A stretch of 64,000 bases of DNA from NCBI GenBank assembly GCA_030827475.1, contig JAUREJ010000001.1, positions 61,906 to 125,905 of the forward strand. The letters are read 5' to 3'. Made by a program: the position numbers and the translations under genes. This document shows positions 49,611-59,194 of the stretch, piece by piece. Every line of letters starts with the position of its first letter. Within the stretch, counting starts at the first letter, position 1. The notes below the pieces were generated by a model. That model searched no databases, was not told the DNA's origin, and worked only from the letters and a program-made list of their open reading frames with translations. This DNA is from Candidatus Poseidonia sp. (lineage in GTDB: Archaea; Thermoplasmatota; Poseidoniia; Poseidoniales; Poseidoniaceae).

Positions 49611-52175
49611 TTGAGGGACGGCCACCGCCCTGCCATCATGTGGGGACTCACCATGTGGTTGGCCCTCGGGTCCGCAGCATGGTTGCTTTGGAAACCAACC
49701 ACCCACGAAACCTCTCCTCGGCTCTCCCTGCTGTTGCATGCGACGTTGGCCTTGCCGTTCGCCACGCTTGCTGCCCTGTTTCTGGTCAACAACACCTCGG
49801 TGCTCCACGTGGCTGCATTCGGCGGGGAGGCGCTTCCGCTCAAGTACCGATTTGCGGCAACGTGGGCTGCCCGCGAAGGCCCCTTGTTGATGTGGATCGG
49901 TTGGATGGCGTTGTTGGCGTGGTGGTGGCGGGGCCCCCTTGCCGGCGAAGCGACGACGGAGGGCAACCAAGCCCAACGCTGGCGACTTCGCAGCATCCAT
50001 TTGATGAGCCTCACCTTGCTTTTGGTAGGGTTTTCGCTCGACCCGTTCAAGGCAACACCGCCGTTCTTCACCGGAGCTGGGTTGAATCCCTTGCTTCAAA
50101 CGGACTTGATGGTGATTCATCCCCCCCTGATCTTCCTCGCCTATTCGTTTTGCTTGCACCTTACTGCCGTTGCGTTCGCCGCTGCTTACACGAATCAAAA
50201 CGATGGGTTGGGCGAACGAATGCTTCGAATCGCCCGACCGGGCCTCTTCGTTGCAACCCTCGGCATCGGCTTGGGTGGGCTGTGGGCTTACCTCATCCTC
50301 GATTGGGGCGGCTATTGGGCATGGGACCCGGTTGAAACCGGCTCGTTCTTGCCCTGGTTGGCCTTGGTGATGCTGGTTCACCTGCGAACACGACCCGGCA
50401 AGGTCGACAGCCGTGTTTGGGTCGGTGCGGGCATCGTGACCGGCATGCTGGCCCTCTTCGCCACAACCGTCACCAGGGCAGGCGGAGTTTGGGCGTCCTC
50501 CGTTCACACCTTCGTAACGTCCGACAGCAGCACGCCCCCGGACGACGTCTTTGGCCGCTTGATGGTGCTGCGGGGCGACGCTGCGGCGACCGAGGTGATG
50601 ACCTATGTCGTTTGGATGTTCATGCTCATCGGGTGCTGGCTTGCTATCGCACGGCGCCCTGCCGACGACAAACCCTTGCCTCGAGCCTCAGCATGGGCGG
50701 CAACATTACCTGCTTGGACGGCAGGAATTGGGAGCCTTTTCCTCACCTCCAGCGACGGGGCTTGGATGGCCTGGACGACCGTGCCCCAGATCGTTTTCGT
50801 GACGGTTCTGGTCGTCCCCTTGTTGCTCGTTCGTCCCTTCGCACCCCCAGCGGAGAAGGACAGAAAGCTTCCGTGGACCTACCACGGATGGTTGCCTCTC
50901 CCCCTCGATGCGGTGTTCCCGTTGGTGGTTTTTGCCTTGACCTCCGACGTGTTCATCACCGCAGCCATGGCGGTCCTTTTCGCCCCACTCTACCGTTCAA
51001 AGGACGCTCTTTCAGCATGGCCTTGGGCCGCAGGTGGCGTGATGTTGGGCCTTGCCTTGGCGTGGTCGCAACTGCTCTCAATCGCTGTTGCGGGCGTCGT
51101 CCTGCTCATGTTCGTCTTGCCCTGGCTTGTCGCACCGCAAAACGACGAACGAAACCCGCTTGATGTTCGGGAACGAAAAGGCCAGCAAATCGTCGCTCTC
51201 TGGTCCAGCGTGATTCTTGTCAGTCTCTATCTGGTCCTGTCGTGGGTGCTGCTCTTAGCGAGCATTGACGCGGTGAATTTTGAGGCCCACGAACTCTACG
51301 GTGCTCCTTTCCTCGCAGGACTGGGCGCTTCCCTCTTCCTCTACGCCCGTCGCCACGACAAAGCTTCGACCAATCTGCTTCTGTTGGCGGGAGCCGGTGC
51401 GCTCTCTGTTGCTGGATTTGTGTTCGCTCCAAATGCGTTCGGAAGCGACTCCGAAACCATGGTATCGGAGCATTTGACGCGTGGGCATCTCGTTTGGATG
51501 ACCTTCCCTTTGCTCGCCTTGGCCACCGCTCCCATCGGCAGAGAAGTTGTGCGGAACGTTCAGACCGCTCGCAAAAAGGGCACCTGGAAACGCATTCCGC
51601 TTGGGGCACACGTGGTCCACTTGGGGCTGCTGCTTCTTCTGCTGGGACATCTGTCCACCACGGTTCTCGTGGACCGAGGGGATGCAGCCCACCGAATTTC
51701 CTTGGTCAAAGACGAGGTCATCATCCATGATGGGTTTGGCTTTGTCTTTGAAGAGCTCGTTTTGGAGAGCGAGAACTTGGAGGTCGGTGACGGCTTCATT
51801 GGTGTTCAAATCGGCATTTTTGCCGTGGAGAATGGCGATGTTGGTGAGCGTATCGGAGAGGTCTTGCCCGGCACCCTCAGGTTTGACAATCAAGGCACGC
51901 CGAGGTCGGAAGTGGACACCCTCACCCGAGCGACCGGCGACTTGGTGTTCATCTTTGACGGAAGTCAAGCGGGCGGCCTCATGGCCAGCGCACAAGGCGG
52001 TTCGTTGTCCGATGTTGAGGTTGTCCGGGTGACGATTTACAACCTCCCACATTCTCATGTTGTTTGGCTTGGTTGGGGCATGATGATGCTCGGTATGCTC
52101 GCCGTTGCTTGGACAGGGATGAAGAGGGACAACGGAATGCAACCCGGTGGCGAATCTCAACACGAAGAAGAATAA
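49611..52175 (+). CDS. ccmF: Cytochrome c-type biogenesis protein CcmF-like (heme lyase)
   Basis: WAAREGPLLMWIGWMALLAWWW, LNPLLQTDLMVIHPPLIFLAY, WGGYWAWDPVETGSFLPWLALVMLVH (WWD-like motif); a start at 49638 is also plausible. Confidence 0.88.
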   Translation: MRDGHRPAIMWGLTMWLALGSAAWLLWKPTTHETSPRLSLLLHATLALPFATLAALFLVNNTSVLHVAAFGGEALPLKYRFAATWAAREGPLLMWIGWMALLAWWWRGPLAGEATTEGNQAQRWRLRSIHLMSLTLLLVGFSLDPFKATPPFFTGAGLNPLLQTDLMVIHPPLIFLAYSFCLHLTAVAFAAAYTNQNDGLGERMLRIARPGLFVATLGIGLGGLWAYLILDWGGYWAWDPVETGSFLPWLALVMLVHLRTRPGKVDSRVWVGAGIVTGMLALFATTVTRAGGVWASSVHTFVTSDSSTPPDDVFGRLMVLRGDAAATEVMTYVVWMFMLIGCWLAIARRPADDKPLPRASAWAATLPAWTAGIGSLFLTSSDGAWMAWTTVPQIVFVTVLVVPLLLVRPFAPPAEKDRKLPWTYHGWLPLPLDAVFPLVVFALTSDVFITAAMAVLFAPLYRSKDALSAWPWAAGGVMLGLALAWSQLLSIAVAGVVLLMFVLPWLVAPQNDERNPLDVRERKGQQIVALWSSVILVSLYLVLSWVLLLASIDAVNFEAHELYGAPFLAGLGASLFLYARRHDKASTNLLLLAGAGALSVAGFVFAPNAFGSDSETMVSEHLTRGHLVWMTFPLLALATAPIGREVVRNVQTARKKGTWKRIPLGAHVVHLGLLLLLLGHLSTTVLVDRGDAAHRISLVKDEVIIHDGFGFVFEELVLESENLEVGDGFIGVQIGIFAVENGDVGERIGEVLPGTLRFDNQGTPRSEVDTLTRATGDLVFIFDGSQAGGLMASAQGGSLSDVEVVRVTIYNLPHSHVVWLGWGMMMLGMLAVAWTGMKRDNGMQPGGESQHEEE

Positions 52176-52238
52176 CTCCGGCCAATGGGATTATGAAGGG
52201 GGGGCCGGTCGCCGAATCATCCCCTTGGAGGCAAGGCT

Positions 52239-53105
52239 ATGGAAGAAGGAACAATTGTCCACGTTGATTATGAATTGTACAACGGCGAAAACGGCGACCT
52301 GATCGAGACGACTCGAGAAGCCATCGCCAAGCAGCACGAAACCCACCAAGAAGGGCGCACGTATTCGCCCATGGTTTGCGTTGTCGGAAGCGGCAACCTC
52401 ATCCCCGGATTCGAGGCAGCCCTCGCCGACGCCAAGGCAAACAAGGAAATCGAGGTCGTCATTGAACCCGCAGACGCCTACGGCGAGAAAGACCCGCAAC
52501 AAATCGAGACCATCAGCATTGACAAATTGGTCCGCGCTGTTCAAGACCCCAATTCGCTCTACATCGGAGCCCCCGTCAACATTGGCGGACGTCAGGGTTA
52601 CCTCTCGTACCTGGCTGCCGGCCGTGCTCGAATTGACTACAACCACCCCATGGCCGGGAAGACGCTGAAGTATTCCTTCAAGATCGTCAAGGTCGTTGAG
52701 GGCAAAGAGGAGCAAGTCACGGCCCTCTTGGAGTCCAACACCGGTCACAGCGATTTTGGCGTGAGCTTCGACGGCGACGACCTCAACATCGTTTTGCCCC
52801 AAACCATGCTCTTTGACACCAACGCTGCGATGATGAAGTTCCGGCTTGTTACGGTGATTCGAGATGCAGTTGAGTGCGGTAAGGTCTCGTTCATCGAAGT
52901 TCACGAACCCCGTGGATTTGGCGTGAATGACCATGACCACGACCATGACCACGATCATGACCACGATCATGACCACGATCACGGCGAAGACCTCTCCAAA
53001 CTCTCTGTCGCTGAGTTGAAGGAGCGGTTGAATGCTGCAGGTCTGCCCGTTGGTGGGAAGAAAGCGGACCTCGTCGCTCGCCTTTCAGCCTCAGAAGAAG
53101 AGTGA
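52239..53105 (+). CDS. FKBP-type (SlyD-like) peptidyl-prolyl isomerase with (DH)n tract and C-terminal SAP domain
   Basis: HVDYELYNGENGDLIETT, GSGNLIPGFEAAL, DAYGEKDP, DYNHPMAGKTLKYSFKIVKV; NDHDHDHDHDHDHDHDHDHG; LSKLSVAELKERLNAAGLPVGGKKADLVARLSA. Confidence 0.88.
   Translation: MEEGTIVHVDYELYNGENGDLIETTREAIAKQHETHQEGRTYSPMVCVVGSGNLIPGFEAALADAKANKEIEVVIEPADAYGEKDPQQIETISIDKLVRAVQDPNSLYIGAPVNIGGRQGYLSYLAAGRARIDYNHPMAGKTLKYSFKIVKVVEGKEEQVTALLESNTGHSDFGVSFDGDDLNIVLPQTMLFDTNAAMMKFRLVTVIRDAVECGKVSFIEVHEPRGFGVNDHDHDHDHDHDHDHDHDHGEDLSKLSVAELKERLNAAGLPVGGKKADLVARLSASEEE
52929..52983 (+). repeat. In-gene tandem repeat (catgaccacgat units) encoding poly-(His-Asp)
   Basis: Direct reading of the sequence. 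Confidence 0.9.
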
Positions 53106-53154
53106 ACGGCGCAAAACCGATAGAGAGGCGACCTTTGGTCTGCCTTGCTGAGGG

Positions 53155-54543
53155 GTGACGACAGTGGAAGAAGGCTATCCCTCGCAATCCTTGCACTCCC
53201 CCCCGTTGCCCGACGACGTGTACACCACGGCGGAAAAGGCCGTAATTTGGGCTGCTCTTGCTCTCGCTCTCGGCCTCCTTGCTGGCTTGATGCTTGCGTT
53301 TGACACCGTTTGGACGGAAACCCTACGCCCCATCATTTGGGAGCCGGTGGTCAAAGATGCTGGTGCGGCAGGGGACGCCGGATACACACCGCAAAACACC
53401 GCCATCTACACCCTGAGCATGCTCGGTTCGGTGGTTTTGCTCCAGGCCTTGTTCAGAAAATGGAAACTTCCCTCCGACGAGCGCATGACGCTGGCGCTGA
53501 TCGCTTGGGTCTGCCTTGCTCCGGTGCTTCGCGTGCTCGAGGACGCCGATTTTTTCTCATCATCGCAGGACGTGCTGTTCATTTCTCCCATCATCCACCT
53601 CCACCTCGCCGGCTGGTTGGTGGTCGTTGCCACCGTAAGCCATGTCGTCGCCGGCCGGCTTGACGACCTGACCTCCGATCTTGCTGAAGAGCGAAAGAAA
53701 ACCCTGCTTCTTGGCACCCTTTTTGCGCTCTTGATGGCCCACTGGTGGTGGTTGTACAGACCGGCGTACGCAAGCCATGAAGGACTGGAGTTTGCCGTTG
53801 GAACCTTTGGATTGGCCATCGCATCGGCGGTGTTGGTGGCCACCGTGGTCCAAACCCGAGGCTGGCCGGCACTCACCCGAGGCATGGTGACCTTTGCCAA
53901 CGCCGCCGTGACCCTCGGCTTGGCGCATTGGATTCAATTTGCCCTGACGCCCTGGGCCCAGGAAAGTGGGAGGATGTCCGGCGACATCACCCTTTGGCCA
54001 GCATTGGTGGTGCTGGGCTTACCTGCACTCGTGTGTGTATTCCTGTACCGTGCGGGGAAAGACGACGCCCTACAACTCCGGTTGACCGGCTTCACGCCTG
54101 GCGTGCTGCCGCCCGAAATCGGTATCAAGCAATGGGAGGAAGAAAAAGAGGCCTGGGCTGACCACCCCGTGGAATTCTTGTCAAACAAAGCACTTCTTGC
54201 CCATCCCATGGTGCTCGGCATGGTCTTCGGCCAATTGTGCGACGGGTTTGCCACGATGATGGGCATCGACATGTTCGGATACGGCGAAAAGCACCCGGTA
54301 AGCGACAGCGTCATCCAATTTGGCGGAACCGTCAACGATGCGCTCGGCATTGGTTGGGGCGAGGGGGCCTGGCTTTTCGCCCTCGTCAAGGCCGCCCTCG
54401 TTGGCCTCATCGTCTGGTTGTTCGTCCAGATGCGGGTCGAGCATCGCCAGCAACACTTCCGTTTGCTCATCGTTCTCGCCGTGCTTATCGTTGGTTTAGC
54501 GCCGGGTCTGCGAGACATCGGGCGGTTGATGCTCGGTGTTTGA
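53155..54543 (+). CDS. DUF63-like polytopic membrane protein
   Basis: GTG start; ~10 hydrophobic segments; family assignment from general resemblance only. Confidence 0.6.
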   Translation: MTTVEEGYPSQSLHSPPLPDDVYTTAEKAVIWAALALALGLLAGLMLAFDTVWTETLRPIIWEPVVKDAGAAGDAGYTPQNTAIYTLSMLGSVVLLQALFRKWKLPSDERMTLALIAWVCLAPVLRVLEDADFFSSSQDVLFISPIIHLHLAGWLVVVATVSHVVAGRLDDLTSDLAEERKKTLLLGTLFALLMAHWWWLYRPAYASHEGLEFAVGTFGLAIASAVLVATVVQTRGWPALTRGMVTFANAAVTLGLAHWIQFALTPWAQESGRMSGDITLWPALVVLGLPALVCVFLYRAGKDDALQLRLTGFTPGVLPPEIGIKQWEEEKEAWADHPVEFLSNKALLAHPMVLGMVFGQLCDGFATMMGIDMFGYGEKHPVSDSVIQFGGTVNDALGIGWGEGAWLFALVKAALVGLIVWLFVQMRVEHRQQHFRLLIVLAVLIVGLAPGLRDIGRLMLGV

Positions 54544-54610
54544 GCGCCGCAACAACGACTTCGCATGGAATTAAGTGCATGCGTGCATTGGGCCGAATGG
54601 AGGGCTGAAG

Positions 54611-56221
54611 ATGGACAGGCTACCCACGAGCATCAACCCTGCCGACCCCGAGTTTGCATCGCGTAAAGCGGCCAACCTCGCCCTGCTCAAGACCTTGAGA
54701 GAGCGGTTGGACGTCGCCTCAAAGGGCGGAGGGGGCAAGTATGTCGAACGGCACCGATCGCGGGGCAAACACTTGGCTCGGGAACGCATTGAACGCATCA
54801 TCGACCCCGGCACGGCGTTTCTCGAATTGTCTCCGCTTGCAGCCTTCGGCCTGTACGACGGGCGAGCGCACTCTGCCGGCATCGTGACGGGCATCGGTAT
54901 GGTTCACGGCCGAGAATGCCTGTTCGTCGCCAACGACGCCACCGTGAAGGGCGGGTCATATTACCCCATGACGGTCAAGAAGCACATTCGAGCCCAAACG
55001 ATTGCTCACGAGAACCACCTGCCATGCATTTACCTCGTTGATTCCGGGGGGGCTTTCTTGCCCATGCAAGACGAAGTGTTTCCCGATATCGGCCATTTTG
55101 GCCGGATTTTCCGAAACCAGGCTCGCATGTCGGGAGACGGTATTCCACAAGTTGCGGCCGTTCTGGGTTCCTGCACGGCGGGTGGCGCCTACGTCCCCGC
55201 CATGTCCGATGAATCCATCATCGTGAAGGGGAACGGAACCATCTTCCTCGCAGGGCCCCCGCTGGTCAAGGCAGCGACCGGCGAAGAGGTCACCGCGGAG
55301 GAGCTCGGCGGCGCAGATGTTCACACCGCTCAGTCCGGTGTGGCCGACCATTTCGCCGAAGACGAGGACGAAGCGTTGCGCATGGTGCGGAACGTCGTGG
55401 AAAACCTCGGACCGGTCTCAAAAGCACCGGCCGCCTTGCAAGAACCGGAAGCACCGGCGCACGATGTTGAGGACTTGCTCGGTCTGATCCCCGAAGACAA
55501 CCGAACACCGGTCGACGTTCGGGAACTCATCGCTCGCGTGGTGGACGGGTCGCGATTCCACGAATTCAAATCCCGTTACGGGACGACCTTGGTGTGCGGT
55601 TTTGCCCACATTCACGGGCACAAAGTGGGCATCGTGGCCAACAACGGTATCCTCTTTTCCGAATCGAGCCAAAAAGGAGCTCATTTCGTTGAATTGTGCG
55701 GACAGCGCGGGGTCCCGCTCGTGTTCCTTCAGAACATCACTGGGTTCATGGTCGGCAAGGACTACGAAGCCGGCGGAATCGCCAAAGACGGCGCAAAACT
55801 GGTCACGGCGGTCTCCTGCGTGAACGTTCCGAAATTCACGGTCATCGTCGGCGGTTCACACGGCGCCGGTAATTACGGCATGTGCGGTCGTGCCTACGAC
55901 CCGCGCTTCCTCTTCATGTGGCCAAACAGCCGAATCTCCGTGATGGGAGGGCCACAGGCTGCCGATGTGTTGGCCACCGTCAAGCAAGACCAAAGGGCCC
56001 GAGAGGGATTGCCGCCTTTGGAGGGTGAAGCGCTGGAAGCGTTCCGTCAACCCATCCTTGACAAATATGAAACCGAAGGAAGTCCATACTATTCGACCGC
56101 CCGACTGTGGGACGACGGCATCATCGACCCCCGAGATACACGGGACGTCTTGGGTTTGTGCCTCGCAGCGGCTCGCAATGCACCTCTGCCCGACCACCGC
56201 TACGGCATTTTCAGAATGTGA
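54611..56221 (+). CDS. Acyl-CoA carboxylase carboxyltransferase (methylcrotonyl-CoA carboxylase beta-like)
   Basis: [88 protein letters not shown]. Confidence 0.92.
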   Translation: MDRLPTSINPADPEFASRKAANLALLKTLRERLDVASKGGGGKYVERHRSRGKHLARERIERIIDPGTAFLELSPLAAFGLYDGRAHSAGIVTGIGMVHGRECLFVANDATVKGGSYYPMTVKKHIRAQTIAHENHLPCIYLVDSGGAFLPMQDEVFPDIGHFGRIFRNQARMSGDGIPQVAAVLGSCTAGGAYVPAMSDESIIVKGNGTIFLAGPPLVKAATGEEVTAEELGGADVHTAQSGVADHFAEDEDEALRMVRNVVENLGPVSKAPAALQEPEAPAHDVEDLLGLIPEDNRTPVDVRELIARVVDGSRFHEFKSRYGTTLVCGFAHIHGHKVGIVANNGILFSESSQKGAHFVELCGQRGVPLVFLQNITGFMVGKDYEAGGIAKDGAKLVTAVSCVNVPKFTVIVGGSHGAGNYGMCGRAYDPRFLFMWPNSRISVMGGPQAADVLATVKQDQRAREGLPPLEGEALEAFRQPILDKYETEGSPYYSTARLWDDGIIDPRDTRDVLGLCLAAARNAPLPDHRYGIFRM

Positions 56222-56253
56222 TTTTTCAACTGTAGATTTAATTTTTCAATTGA
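56220..56253 (-). repeat. CAAYTG element copy D (mostly intergenic, MCC-beta / ECH)
   Basis: GATTTTTCAACTGTAGATTTAATTTTTCAATTGA; boxes at 56227 and 56247, 20-bp spacing; 25/34 identical to copy A. Confidence 0.7.
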
Positions 56254-56263
56254 GGTTTTCAAC

Positions 56264-57127
56264 ATGATAACAATGGACACCCCGCCCGAAACCTCGCTGG
56301 TCAGCCTCACCGTCGCCGGCGACCAGGCCCACCTGACCTTGAACCGCCCCGAGAAATTCAACGCCCTCAACGTCGCCATGATCAACGAAATCATCGAGGT
56401 GTTGGCGTGGACGGCTGAGCGAAGCGCCGGGCGTCAAGATGCGCTCTTCGACGCAGCAGGAAACCCCTTTCTCCGAGTGCTGGTGTTACGCGGCGATGGG
56501 AAGCATTTCTGCGCAGGCGCTGACATCAACATGATGCGCGACGCAGGCGCCAACACACCCGAAGAAAACCGTGCGGATTCGGAACGACTCGACCGCCTCT
56601 TCAATGGCCTTTGGGCGCATCCTTGTTTCACCGTCGCCGCCGTTCAAGGCGTCGCACTCGGCGGCGGAGCAGGTTTGGTTGCCTGTTGCGACTATGTCGT
56701 GGGAACGGCCAACCTCCGCCTTGCGCTGTCCGAAGGAAAACTCGGCATCTTGCCTGCGGTCATCGGCCCGTACGTCTACCGTCGCCTTGGCTCCGCTGCC
56801 TTCCGGAGGTTGGCGATGCAAGCCAGCCGAATCGGTGCCGAGGAAGCATTGCGCATCGGCTTCAGCGAGCAGATCGTTGAAACTCAGGATGAACTCGAAC
56901 CTGCGATAGAAGCCATCGTCAACGAGGTGTTGACAACCGGCCCTTCTGCCGTCGCCCTCGCCAAAGAACTCACCTTGGGCTTTGACCGGTGGACGGATTC
57001 GGACGAAGCCCTTCGCCAATGGACCCTTGACTTCACCAGCAGAATGCGTGGCTCAAAAGAAGGCCAAGAGGGGTTGTCCTCGTTTCTTGAGAAACGACCT
57101 GCAAACTGGAAGCCGGCTGACGAATGA
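56264..57127 (+). CDS. Enoyl-CoA hydratase/isomerase family (methylglutaconyl-CoA hydratase candidate)
   Basis: LNRPEKFNALNVAMINEI, GDGKHFCAGADINMM, VQGVALGGGAGLVACCDYVVG. Confidence 0.88.
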   Translation: MITMDTPPETSLVSLTVAGDQAHLTLNRPEKFNALNVAMINEIIEVLAWTAERSAGRQDALFDAAGNPFLRVLVLRGDGKHFCAGADINMMRDAGANTPEENRADSERLDRLFNGLWAHPCFTVAAVQGVALGGGAGLVACCDYVVGTANLRLALSEGKLGILPAVIGPYVYRRLGSAAFRRLAMQASRIGAEEALRIGFSEQIVETQDELEPAIEAIVNEVLTTGPSAVALAKELTLGFDRWTDSDEALRQWTLDFTSRMRGSKEGQEGLSSFLEKRPANWKPADE

Positions 57128-58644
57128 AAGGAGGGATGAGCATCAACGTCTTGGTGGCCAACCGTGGAGAAATCGCTTGTCGTGTTCTCCGCGCCTGCAA
57201 AGAAGCGGGCATCGGCACCGTGGCGGTATGCGCTCCCAACGACGAGGGAAGTCTGTTCACGGAACTTGCCGACCGCGTGGTGGTGTTGCAAGGCGACACC
57301 ATCGCCACAACATATCTCGATCAAGCCCAAATCATTGAGGCGGCCCGGTCAACGGGTGCAACCGCCGTTCATCCGGGATTTGGCTTCCTCTCCGAACGAG
57401 CGGATTTTGCTCGAGCGGTGAGCGAGGCCGGTTTGATTTGGATTGGGCCCTCCCCTGAAGCGATCGAAAAAATGGGCGACAAGATGACGGCGCGCCAGAC
57501 GATGCGAGCGGCGGGCGTACCGGTGATTCCGGGCGAAGAAGTGGAGGAAACCGACGAAACTGACGCCCTCCAGGCTCTTCGGGAAGCCGCCAACCGCGTG
57601 GGGTACCCGCTCTTGCTCAAGGCCTCCAGCGGTGGAGGCGGAAAAGGCATGCGGGCGGTTCATGACCCTGCGGAGTTTGAGCAGGCTGCGTTGGGTGCCC
57701 GACGAGAAGCCGTGGCGGCTTTTGGCGACGGGCGCATTTACATCGAGCGTTTGCTTTCAGGCTCAAAACACGTCGAAATACAGGTGCTTGCCGACAGCCA
57801 CGGACGAACGATCCACCTCGGTGAACGAGAATGCAGTGTCCAACGGCGCCATCAAAAGGTGTTCGAAGAAGCCCCCGGACCAACCATGACCCCTGCGCTT
57901 CGAGAAGCGATGGGGTCTGCAGCGGTGGCAGCAGCCCAAGCCGTTGACTATGTTGGTGCAGGTACGGTTGAGTTTTTGTTGGCTCCAACGGGAGAGTTCT
58001 TCTTTCTGGAGATGAACACCCGCATTCAAGTTGAACACCCGGTCACCGAACTGGTGACCGGCGTTGATATCGTTCGTGAACAACTCCGCATTGCCAAAGG
58101 TGAACCGATGGCCTGCGGTGACCTCATGATACGGGGCCATGCCATCGAGGTGCGGCTCTACGCGGAAGACGCCGCCAACGGCTTCCTCCCTTCCATTGGG
58201 CCGCTGTTGGTCTTCCGCCCCCCCGAAGGCCCCGGTCTTCGATTGGACACGGGCGTGAGGGAGGGCGATGAGGTGACTCCGAATTACGACCCGATGTTGG
58301 CGAAGCTCATCGTGTGGGCTCCATCACGAGAAGAAGCCCTGCAGAAAATGCGACGAGCATTGGACGAGTTCGTCGTCCTCGGCACCACCACCAACATTCG
58401 CTTTTTGCGGGAGTTGTGCGACGTGGCTGAGGTGGTTTCAGGCAACACCACGACCACCACCATCGACGATGTCTGGCCCCACGGTTGGACCCCGCAGGTG
58501 GACGAAACGCTCCTTTCCGCATCGCTCTTGGCCGCATCGGCTGCGGAGTCTCTTGGCCTCAACCGTCAATCAACGCGAGGTGCTTCCGGGGACCTGAGCG
58601 ATGGACTCAACCCCTTCCAAACGATTTCGAGGAGGTTTCCATGA
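57124..58644 (+). CDS. Biotin carboxylase subunit (MCC alpha-like, without fused BCCP)
   Basis: VLVANRGEIACRVLRACKEAGIGTVAV, KASSGGGGKGMRAV, FLEMNTRIQVEHPVTELVTGVDIV. Confidence 0.93.
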   Translation: MKGGMSINVLVANRGEIACRVLRACKEAGIGTVAVCAPNDEGSLFTELADRVVVLQGDTIATTYLDQAQIIEAARSTGATAVHPGFGFLSERADFARAVSEAGLIWIGPSPEAIEKMGDKMTARQTMRAAGVPVIPGEEVEETDETDALQALREAANRVGYPLLLKASSGGGGKGMRAVHDPAEFEQAALGARREAVAAFGDGRIYIERLLSGSKHVEIQVLADSHGRTIHLGERECSVQRRHQKVFEEAPGPTMTPALREAMGSAAVAAAQAVDYVGAGTVEFLLAPTGEFFFLEMNTRIQVEHPVTELVTGVDIVREQLRIAKGEPMACGDLMIRGHAIEVRLYAEDAANGFLPSIGPLLVFRPPEGPGLRLDTGVREGDEVTPNYDPMLAKLIVWAPSREEALQKMRRALDEFVVLGTTTNIRFLRELCDVAEVVSGNTTTTTIDDVWPHGWTPQVDETLLSASLLAASAAESLGLNRQSTRGASGDLSDGLNPFQTISRRFP

Positions 58645-59108
58645 TGCAACATCGCTATGTTGGCCCAGAAGAACCCGTCGAGGTCAACTTGACCAAACAG
58701 GGCGATGCTTGGACACACGACGGGCATCGCTTGGAACTTCACGGTGAACGCTTGAAAATCACCTTGGCTGACGGGACGGTTCACCTTGCTCACGCTGCGA
58801 AAACAGGCGATGTTTGGTGGGTTCACCTCAACGGCCACACTTTCCGCTGGGAACGGATGGAACCCGGGGCCACCTCAAGCGGGCATGATGGTGGGCTTGC
58901 TGCACCCATGCCCGGCAAAGTGCTGGAGGTGCTGGTTGACGTCGGTCAATCGGTGACCGCAGGCGATGCCCTCATGGTCCTGGAGGCGATGAAAATGGAA
59001 CACCGAATCGTTGCGACGAGCGGCGGCGTGGTCACGGCCGTGCATTTTCAAGCGAACGATCAAGTCGCTCAAGGAGCGGCTCTCCTCAGCATTGAAGAAA
59101 GCAATTGA
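58641..59108 (+). CDS. Biotin carboxyl carrier protein (stand-alone)
   Basis: APMPGKVLEVLVDVGQSVTAGDALMVLEAMKMEHRI. Confidence 0.92.
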   Translation: MMQHRYVGPEEPVEVNLTKQGDAWTHDGHRLELHGERLKITLADGTVHLAHAAKTGDVWWVHLNGHTFRWERMEPGATSSGHDGGLAAPMPGKVLEVLVDVGQSVTAGDALMVLEAMKMEHRIVATSGGVVTAVHFQANDQVAQGAALLSIEESN

Positions 59109-59134
59109 AAAATCAATTTCTCAACTGGGAAGTG
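59101..59134 (+). repeat. CAAYTG element copy C (BCCP stop / upstream of RND gene)
   Basis: GCAATTGAAAAATCAATTTCTCAACTGGGAAGTG; boxes at 59102 and 59122, 20-bp spacing. Confidence 0.75.
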
Positions 59135-59194
59135 ATTCATAAAAAAAGGCGTAGGAAAACAGGCGGTTATAAGCAAAGAGAATGTGCGAAATTC

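Noticed and set aside
52191-52982. Minus-strand ORF beginning MIVVMIVVMIVVMVVVM
   Set aside because: Antisense reading of the His-Asp repeat of the FKBP gene, not a membrane peptide
59105-59194. N-terminal extension MKNQFLNWEVIHKKRRRKTGG of the RND protein, similar to ENQFSNWRID in GGR
   Set aside because: The similarity is explained by the shared DNA element (copies C and E); the RND gene more likely starts at 59195, so no shared peptide motif is claimed
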